Source: Zygnema cylindricum (Eukaryota; Streptophyta; Zygnematophyceae; Zygnematales; Zygnemataceae). Taken from it: 64,000 bases of DNA. Location of the stretch: positions 227,001-291,000 of the forward strand of contig JBBHKE010000573.1 of assembly GCA_037447655.1 (NCBI GenBank), read 5' to 3'. Position 1 is the stretch's first letter. Every line of letters begins with the position of its first letter. The position numbers were made by a program, and so were the translations under genes. Shown here in pieces: positions 55,860 through 64,000 of this stretch. The notes under the pieces were generated by a model, which was not told where the DNA came from, made no database searches, and was given only the letters and a program-made list of their open reading frames with translations.

Positions 55860-56386
55860 TGTAACACGGTTACAGAATTGGGTACTTAGTGGCTAGGGCT
55901 AGGCTGCTATAGTTACGATTTCAGAGCACCGCAGTTGCGATCCCAGAGCAGCGCAGCTGCGATTCCAGATCAGCGCAGCATAGTAGCATAGCAGCATACC
56001 AACTTAGCAGCGTAGCAACTTAGTAGCGCAACAACGTAGCAGTGCAGCATAGCAACGCCGCAGAATGTAGATGGAGCTGTATAGTTCTAGAAGGAAGTTT
56101 TGGATAGATCTCGGTTGACCGTGAAGGTCCACGTGTACTGCTCTATAGTACTAGGTTGACTAGCAGTTAGTTTAAATAGTCGAGTAAGACCTAGTGAATC
56201 ACACATCAAGTAGACCAACTCAGTTAGCGCAACTTGTACTCTCCTTCAAGTAATAGAGCGCAACCTTGTCTGTGAGTTCTGTGTGCCCCTGCTGTTGCTA
56301 CGGGAAGATCCTTGGTGTTTTCCGCTGTGCACAGTGAGGTGTTGTGGCGTAGTGACGTGTTGTGGCGTATTGTTTCCTCTTTTACA
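55860..56386 (+). repeat. Gypsy 3' LTR
   Basis: 527 bp, TGTAACACGG to TTTTACA, preceded by a purine-rich AGTGGGAGGCAC. Differs from the 5' LTR by scattered substitutions and a short internal duplication near 56338-56365. Confidence 0.93.
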
Positions 56387-56391
56387 GTACT

Positions 56392-56983
56392 ACACGACAA
56401 CAATCAGCCCAATGCTCTGGACCACTACTGACTAAGCGCCAAGAACATTTAGTGTATGGTCTTCTATTTGTAAATATCTGGAAACAAGGATTTGTAGTTT
56501 AGCTAATTTAAAATAGTGTCGCACTATTCAGATTTAGAGAAATGGCAAAATTAGGTTTTGGAAATACTCTTTGAATAGTAAGTACAGTTTTAGTACTTTG
56601 TTGTAGCATAAGACAGTACTGTAGTACAATTACTGAAATAAGTGTGACCAGTAGATACGTATTGTTGGCATATAGTTTAGGACTTCCACAAATTGTCATC
56701 ATCGAAGTCTTACGATATTAATAAACTAAGGCAGTTTTTGTGAATCTGCAGTGTGAATATCTTATGGTTGTCTAGATCAATTGAGTTGAATCTTTGAGGA
56801 TTGATTTTACACTTTGTTTACTATTGTTTTGCAGAATTTGAGTATGCATAGATCACTGAGTTGCATTGTCTTATATCTTGAAGTTTGCCGTTGACTAGTG
56901 TGTTTGATAGCTTCTGTTTACATGTCTACTTCCACTACTACTGTTGCTGGCTCACCTCCTGCTACTGTGGTTGAAGAACAACA
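56392..56983 (+). repeat. Family B LTR c, right part
   Basis: Continuation of the LTR interrupted at 49181, ending GAACAACA. Contains the gag ATG at 56922. Confidence 0.92.
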
Positions 56984-59900
56984 GGTTATGGGCCTTTCAT
57001 CAAGAATTCGATATTCAATGGCCAAAAGTATGCATAGTGGGCAGCAATGGCTAAATCCACATTTGAAGTTGCTGATTTATTGGGGTTCTTCGATGGTAAT
57101 TTAGATGAAACAGATATGAGCTGGGTGAAGAAAAACTCATTGGCGCGAAACAAGCTGATCTTGTGCATCTCAGAGAATTTGGTTATGTCTCGGCTCAAAA
57201 TGAAAAAAACAAAAGTAATTTGGGAATCACTAAAAACTGCTTTTGAGAAATCTAATGTCTAGGAAGAACTTCTTGTGGCTGGACAAATTTGGGACTATAA
57301 ATACACCCGGGGGAGTATGGTGGAATATTGTGATAACTTTTGTGCTCTTATTGATGCACATTTGTTTGCTGGTGGCTCATTTGTTGAGTTCCAGCATGAA
57401 ACTTTACTTGTTATAGGACTCCCCAGTAATATGAAATGAGTGTTTGTCCAGCTGTAAACTCATGATAAGTCTAGCTAGACATTTCAGTTAGTATACAATA
57501 TGATTTTAGAAGGGGAAGCAACTACTAAAATACTTAAGGGAGAGAGAAAGGTAGAAGCTTTGAACACAGATTTTGAAAAAAAAAACTTTACTTAATCAGA
57601 ACAAAAATCAGGATAGGAATCAGAATCTGAATCAGAATAACAATAGGCTAAATATACAGTCTACTAATTGCTTTTACTACTCTGAAAACGGACATGGATA
57701 CTAGTACTGTTCAAAGCTGAAAAAGGCAAATGAAATAGGATTATATTGTCTAGGGTGGCAGCATAGCCCGTATCATAAGGGCTTTTATGGGAATTCTTCT
57801 CGGGGAACTGCTCTCTTCTCAGGTTCTGCAACTGAAGAGGATGATCCGTTGTCTTATGCTGAAGGTGAAGAAGCATAATTATTCGCAATGGCGGTAGCTA
57901 TGGAAGGTCAAAAAGATACAGGATGGATCATGGATAGCGGAGCTTTGGCACACATGTGTTAGGACAAGTTCAGTTTTTCCAACCTCAATGCGACTACTCC
58001 TAAGAACATCTACTATGCCTGCCGCATGAGTATGCAGACTTAAGCACGGGGTGATGTATCGTTAATGGTAGTTGTGGGGGGAAAGTCTATAGAAAGAACT
58101 CTCCACAATGTGTTATATGTACCAAAATTCAAAAAGAATGAATTTTCTACTTCTTTGGTAGAGAGTAAAGGCTTTGATGTAATCCTCAAAGGAGGAATGT
58201 AGGTTCTTATCAAGTTGGGTAAAGTTGCAGTGACAGGAACTAGAGATGCAAGCAAGATGTATAGGATGAATATGGCTGAATCAAAAGAAAATGAAGTTCT
58301 CTATTCCAGTGTATCATCTGTCAATGAGCTATGGCATAAGAGATTAGGCCATGTTAATTATGATAGCTTACAAAAGATGTTGAATTCAGGAAAGGTTGAG
58401 GGTGTTTCTCTTACTTCTCAGCTTGTGAAATCATGTGATGGATGCTCATTTGGAAAGATCCACATATTACCTTTTCCACAACAATCTGACCACAGATCGG
58501 ACAAAAATTTACAACTTATCCACTCGGATGTTCTCGGTCCATCACAAGTTCCATCAGCTAGAGGTGTCCACTATATGGTTACATTCATTGATGACTACTC
58601 GAGGTTCACAAGAGTTTACTTCATGCATCACAAGAGTGAAGTGTTTTCACACTTCAAGCACTACAAGGCATGGGCAAAAAAGCTGCAGGGAGTTTCAATC
58701 TTGACACTAAGATCGGACAACAAAGCAGAATATACTTCAAAGGAGTTCGAACCGTTTCTCCTCCACAAAGGTATCAGTCATAACCTGACACTTCCACAGA
58801 CACAGAAATAGAATGGTGTATCTGAAATACTAAATAGAATTGTAACAAAAAATGCTAAATCTTTGCTTGCAGACAATGGTTTAGATTTCAAATTCTGGGC
58901 TAAAGCACTCAATTGTGCGATTGAAAAGAAAGTTGTTGTATGTAGAAATATACAGTTGAAAGATGAATACGATTCGGTTGATCTGTTCACAAACACCGAA
59001 GGTGAACAAACAAGAAAGGTACAGGAGTATGTGATCTTTCAACATACTCAATCTGTCTATTTCCTGTCACAGCCACCGCCTACAACTATATTTCCACAGG
59101 TTCCTCTACCATATGTAGCACCAACTAGATTCTCCACCGGTATCTTCACAATTTTATTCGCATGCGTAAGCAGCAAACCCAGATCCAGTTTCGGCACCTG
59201 CAACAGCTCAGAACATTAAAAGAAATAGCAGGCAGTCGACAATTTCAGCGTCAAAATTTCCCAGGGGAAGAAGAACCAACAGCCCGTTTGCAAGCAAGCT
59301 CACATTTTGCTTTCTCTGCAGCTACAACATAACCGTTAACAATTCAAGAGGCCTTCTTAGAGAGAAATCACTTGATCGAGGCAGTAAATGACGAAATGGA
59401 GTCCATCATGGAGGTGCAGACGTGGGAGATGGTGGATCTTCCTCCGGGGAGGAAAGCCATTGACAGCAAATGGGTGTTCAAAGTGAAACTCAACCCGGAC
59501 AACACCATCAAAAGTTACAAAGCCAGACTTGTGGCCAAAGGTTACAATCAGAAAGAAGGTATTGATTTTGAGGAAACCTTCTCTTTGGTTGTCAAATTTC
59601 CCACTGTCAAGATTTTACTAAGTTTGGCTGCTATAAAAAAACATAGAAGTCCACCAGATGGATGTTAAGACAACTTTGCTGCATGGAGAATTAGAGGAAA
59701 CCATTTACATGAAACAACTAGAGATGTATGCAGAGAAAGGGAAAGAAAACTTAGTCTATAAACTAATAAAATTGTTTTATGGGTTGAAACAGGCCCTGAC
59801 AATGAAACTTAAAACTAGATGAATTTCTTGCTGGACTAGGATTTCAAAGGATTAGTTCAGATCATTTAGTGTATGTACTGCAAGGGGAGGATGGGATCCT

Positions 59901-60923
59901 TTTTATTGCTGTATATGTGGATGACTTGCTTTAATTAAGCAAGTTTATGGATGAAATAAATCGAATTAAAGCGGCTTTAAGGTGAAGGTTCGAGATGAAG
60001 AACCTTGGTGAATCTAAGTATATCTTAGCAATACAGGCAGAGAGAGACAAAAACAGAAAACTCATTATGTTAACCCAAAAGGAAGCAATAAGTAATATGC
60101 TAGAAAAATTTGAAATGAAAGATGTAAAAGGATTTTTTACTCCCATGGAATTCAGACAGAAGCTTGATGGAAGTGAGTCAGACTTAGGCATAATGGTTAG
60201 TGAGAGCCTAAAGTCAGGGGAGGAAGAATTTATGGCTTCAAAGCTGTATAGACATGTAGTGGGAAGTCTTATATACTTCATGAATCGTACGAGACCTTAC
60301 ATTGCAGCAGCTGTAAGAGTCTTAAGTAAGAGTGTGCAGAATCCTAAGAGGACAGACTAGGAAGGTGCAAAAAGAGTTTTGAGATACCTTGCAAGCACTC
60401 GAGATCTTAAGTTGATACTCGGAGGAGGAGAAGTGAAAATGCAAACTTGGAGTGACGCCAGCTATGGGGATATGCCAAGCCAAAAATCCACAACCGGCTT
60501 CGTCCTAAAGATCGGAGATGGAACTTGTTGGTGGAGCACCAAGCAGCATAAGATTACAGCACAGTCTACAATAGAGTCAGAATACATGGCAGCAACTACT
60601 ACACTAAAAGAACTCCTATGGGTTAAATCCATTTTGTAGGAACTTGGATACATGCAGAAAGGTCCATAGATTATTTGGTGTGACAATCAAGCAACCACTG
60701 ATATTGCTACCAAGCCGAGTAATCATTTTAAGAGGAAGCACATGGATGTTAGACTTCATTTTGTGAGAGAAAATGTACTTGCAAGAGTGTTAAAATTGTG
60801 TTATTTACCGGATGAGAAAATGGTTGTTGACATGCTAACCAAACCCCTTCCTGCTCCTAAGCTGTATTTTTGTAGAAAGGTTATTGGGCTGAGTGAGTGA
60901 CTGAGTCTAAAGATTTAGGGGAG
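56922..60923 (+). pseudogene. Copia family B polyprotein, unit B3
   Basis: The gag ATG in the LTR is followed by a frameshift. Gag fragment 57047-57262. Knuckle near 57670 with a Cys changed (CFYYSENGHGY). Protease MDSGALAHMC then TAG at 57960, identical to B2. Integrase 58215-58811 (LWHKRLGHVNYDSLQKM, HSDVLG, but RSDNKAEYTS). About 230 bases of the integrase C-terminus are missing at about 58923 relative to B1/B2. RT 59372-59668, then frameshifts; YVDDL present near 59915 before a stop. RNase H 60379-60639 is the best of the three (WSDASYGDMPSQKSTTGFVL, STKQHKITAQSTIESEYMA). Non-functional overall. Confidence 0.9.
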
Positions 60924-61908
60924 TGTTGAAATTGGAAATCTTTAATTATTAGATAGAGTTGTGAGGAGGAATTAAGAACTTAGAAAATTTTGGGAAATGA
61001 AAACCTGTAATACTTACCTCAAATAGTGTTACATTAATAAAAGACTAAAAGTGTGTACTGTATAGCCAGTTGAACGCGCGTTGGTAGGTAAAGGGTGTTA
61101 CAAGTTTCACGGAGTAGCGCCGATGACCAATTACACGTGTCGCGAGAATAATGAGGGGATTGATAAAATCGGACGAACGGAACACAAACCGTATATCTGG
61201 AAATATATGGTACCGTCAACCAAGAAGGGCCGTTGATTGACATCAAATTAACGGACGCAATTCAGAAGGGACCACAAATGACGAAGCACACTTGGACGGT
61301 ATCAAGTGCTTCGTACTATACGACAACAGTCAGCCGAATGCTATGGACCACTATTGACTAAGCGCCAAGAATATTTTATGTACGGTCTACTATTTGTAAA
61401 TATTTGGATACAAGGATTTGTTGTTTAGCTAATTTAAAATAGTGTCGCACTATTCATATTTAGAGAAATGGCAAAATTAGGTTTTGGAAGTACTCTTTGA
61501 ATAGTAAGTACAGTTTTAGTACTTTGTCGTAGCATAAGACAGTAATGTAGTACAGTCACTTAAATTAGTGTGATTAGTAGATACTCACTGTGAGTATAGT
61601 TTAGGACTTAGACTAATTGTCATCATCGAAGTCTTGGGATATTAATAAACTAAGGCAGTTTTTGTGAATCTGCAGTGTGAATATCTTATGGTTGACTAGA
61701 TCAATTGAATTGAATCTTTGAGGAGTTATTCTACACTGTGTTTACTATTGTTATGTAGAATTTGAGTCTACATAGATGACTGAGTTGCATTCTCTTACAT
61801 CTTGAAGTTGGCTGTTGAGTAGGGTGCTTGATAGCTTCTGTTTTACATGTCTCCTTCCACTACTACTGCTTTTGGCTCACCTCTTTCTACTCTGGTTGTT
61901 GAACAACA
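60924..61908 (+). repeat. Family B LTR d (right end of array)
   Basis: 985 bp, TGTTG...GAACAACA. Its last base is followed at once by TCCCTCTCCC, the satellite. Confidence 0.9.
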
Positions 61909-64000
61909 TCCCTCTCCCACTTCCTCCCTCCCTCCCTCTCCCTATCCCTCTCCATCTCACGGTGGTCCCTCTTTATTTTAGTACCCCTTTCCTACTCACT
62001 CCCTTCCTTTCTTCCTCTCCCTCTCCTTGTACGTTTCTCTCTCCCTCTCCCTCTCCATCTTTTTCTCCTTCTCCCTCTTTTTTTTCAACCCCCTCTCCCT
62101 CTATCTCTCTTTTCCTTTTTTTTTCCTCTCTTTCCACCCTTTCCCACCTGCTCCGAGGACGAATTTCTCTACCTATCTGTCTTAACTTCTTCTCCCCCTT
62201 TTCTTGTCCCTCACCATCCTCTCTTTTCTCCCTATTTTTCTCCTCTACTCTCTTTCTCCCTTTTTATTTTATGCATCCGACTCCCTCGTCCTCCTCCTCT
62301 CTTACTCATGATTAATATGCCTCACCGTCTCCCTTCCCTCCCTCTTTCGCTCTTGTACCCTAGTCCTTTTTCCTCTCCACTCCCTCCTCTCCTCCCTTTC
62401 ATTCTCATTTTCTTTCTCACTCTCCTCCTCTTCTTTTTCACCCTCTACCTTTCCCTCTAACTCTCTCTCTCCTTCTTCTTGTTCTTCTCCAGTTCCCTCT
62501 CTCTCTCCCTCTCTTAACCATTCAAACTCTATTACTCCCTCTCCCTCTCTCTCTTACTAACATCCCCTATGTCTCGCCCTCCTCTTTTCTTTCCTCTAAT
62601 CTGTGCCCTGTCGCTCAATTTTTTCCCTCTTCCTCTCCCTCTCCCTCGCCTTTCCCTCTTTCTTTTCCTCCGCGTTTTTTTACCACTTTAGCTCCCATTT
62701 CTTCTGCCTTCTTTTTTCCACTCCCTCTTCTCTGCCAACTTCCCTGGCCTCTCTCTCTTTATATACTTCTCCCTCTTTTTTGCTCTCACCCTCTCTGTTT
62801 ATCTCTCCCATCGCTTTTACCTTGTATCTTGACGTCTTAATTTTTCATCTCTACTTTTCCGTCCCAATCATTGCCCTCCCTCATTCCCTCGATCCCCGTC
62901 ACTTTTTTTCTCCTATCCTTCTCCTTTCCCTCTGAGGCGTGTCGTCCTCGGGCCCAACATGCTCTCAGATTTTCTCTCTCTCGTTCTACCACTCTCTCTC
63001 TCCCCTTTTCCCTCTCCCTCTGCCTCTTTTTTTCCCTCCCTCTCACTTTTGCTTCCTCGACACTCTCTCCCCCGTCGATCTTCACCCTCTCCCTTTCGTT
63101 CTCTTCAACCCTCTCACTCTCTCCTCCTCTCCCTCTCACGCTTCCTTTTCCTCTTTCACTTTCTTCTCCTTTCCTTCGTCTTCTCCCTCTCTCTCTACCT
63201 ATATCTTCACTTATTTCTCTCCCCTTCCATTCACCTCTCCCATCTCTCATTTTTTTTGATCTCCCTCTCTTTTGCCGTTTCCCTCTCCTTGAACCTTTTT
63301 CCTTCTCTCTCCTTCTCCCTCTCTTTTTGCATAGGAATAGCAAAAACTAAAAGAAGACAAAAGAGGGAAAGAGCAGAGGGAAGGGAGACGACAATGTAGA
63401 GGGGACCTCCTCTTTTTATTCTCATCCCTCTGATCCTTCTTCCTCTCCCCTTTCCTCTCCCACTCCCTTTCTTCTCACTCACAATTTCTCCATCTCCCCC
63501 AACTTTTACCTCTGTTTACCCATTCCTCTTTCTCTCCCTGTTCCTCTCCTTCTCCTCTCCCTTGCCTTCTTTCTCAACCACTTTATTTTTCTCCCTCACG
63601 ATCTCCCTCTATACCCTCTCCCTATCCTTACATCGCTCTTTCTTCCACTCCCTCTCCACTCTCTCTCCCACGCCCACTTCCCCCTTTGCTCTTCCTTTTA
63701 CTCTTCCACTCTCTTTCCCTCGCGCTCTGCCTCTCTCTTACCTCCTTCCCTCTCTCCTATCCCTCTCCCCATGCCATATCCTCTATCCTCTTCTTGCCCT
63801 CCCTTATGACCTCTATTTCACCCTCTCCATCCCCCTCTCCCTCTCTCTCTCCCTCTTTCTCTCACTAACCTTATCCCTCTCCTTCTCGCTCTCACCCTTT
63901 CTCTCCTTTTTCCACCCTCATTCCGTCTCCTCTTTTTTTCGTTCTCCCTCTCCATCTCTCATCTTCTACCTTTCTCCCGTTCTTTCCTTCTTGTTCTCCT
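61909..64000 (+). repeat. (CCCTCT)n polypyrimidine satellite, right part
   Basis: Degenerate C/T-only sequence of the same type and strand polarity as 36914-38388, running to the window end. A short non-pyrimidine island at 63331-63400 (AATAGCAAAAACTAAAAGAAGACAAAAG) interrupts it. No gene. Confidence 0.95.

Larger units (their letters stand above)
49182..56386 (+). mobile_element. Ty3/gypsy chromovirus, 7205 bp, nested in family B LTR c
   Basis: TGTAACAG...TTTTACA ends and a perfect 5-bp target duplication GTACT (49177-49181 and 56387-56391). LTRs of 501 and 527 bp differ at scattered sites and by a short GTAGTGACGTGTTGTGGC duplication in the 3' copy. Domain order is gag, knuckle, protease, RT, RNase H, integrase, chromodomain, then an extra acidic/coiled-coil region. 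Removal restores an uninterrupted family B LTR. Confidence 0.96.
38389..61908 (+). mobile_element. Tandem array of copia family B: LTR-int-LTR-int-LTR-int-LTR
   Basis: Four LTRs (38389-39408, 43648-44634, 48789-49181 plus 56392-56983, 60924-61908) separate three interiors, all in plus orientation with a single LTR at each junction. The outer ends are exact LTR termini, and both are flanked by TCCCT (38384-38388 and 61909-61913) within the same polypyrimidine satellite. The third LTR is split by a Ty3/gypsy element. All interiors are defective. Confidence 0.88.

Overview
The window is repeat-dominated nuclear DNA from a green-lineage eukaryote, probably a land plant or close streptophyte. Evidence for this: a multi-exon WRKY transcription factor with the plant-type intron in the WRKY domain, several Ty1/copia families, a chromodomain Ty3/gypsy element, a degenerate 26S rRNA segment most like plant 26S, and many inactivating C-to-T type changes. 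I cannot name the species. Copia elements with anticodon-arm tRNA primer sites and a LINE ending in a restriction-like endonuclease argue weakly against a flowering plant. Almost every transposon gene is broken. The only host protein gene I can support as intact is the WRKY gene.

Layout. 1-6.7 kb: two tandem minus-strand units of copia family A that share LTRs. 6.7-8.8 kb: diverged LTR-like repeats. 8.8-10.5 kb: LTR and gag start of copia family C, cut off by family A LTRs (10.5-11.7 kb). 11.7-15.4 kb: a decayed plus-strand family A interior with integrase, RT and RNase H. 15.4-19.8 kb: a LINE with an N-terminal zinc finger, RT and a C-terminal CCHC plus PD-(D/E)XK-like nuclease, split by a solo LTR (family D). 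19.8-20.7 kb: a lone A-type LTR. 20.7-23.2 kb: a piece of an rDNA unit on the minus strand (26S 3' third plus spacer subrepeats). 23.2-28.4 kb: AT-rich dispersed repeats, an OTU-protease-like relic with an expanded Asp tract, a 150-bp tandem repeat and another LTR. 28.6-31.1 kb: a TIR element and three hAT-like MITEs with 8-bp target duplications. 31.1-36.9 kb: the WRKY gene and its promoter. 36.9-38.4 kb and 61.9-64.0 kb: a (CCCTCT)n polypyrimidine satellite. Set into it is a 23.5-kb block, 38389-61908, made of four LTRs alternating with three interiors of copia family B; the third LTR is split by a 7.2-kb chromovirus.

How it fits together. Copia families A and B (and a degenerate form in C) carry GGTTATGGGCC(C) directly after the LTR. 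This is complementary to the anticodon arm of initiator tRNA-Met, i.e. the half-tRNA priming known from Drosophila copia. In families A-D the gag start codon lies inside the last few dozen bases of the LTR. The family A LTR and several diverged relatives share a leader made of consecutive short hairpins whose stems are kept while the loops vary. The WRKY promoter has a clustered and palindromic W-box set, which suggests auto- or cross-regulation by WRKY proteins.
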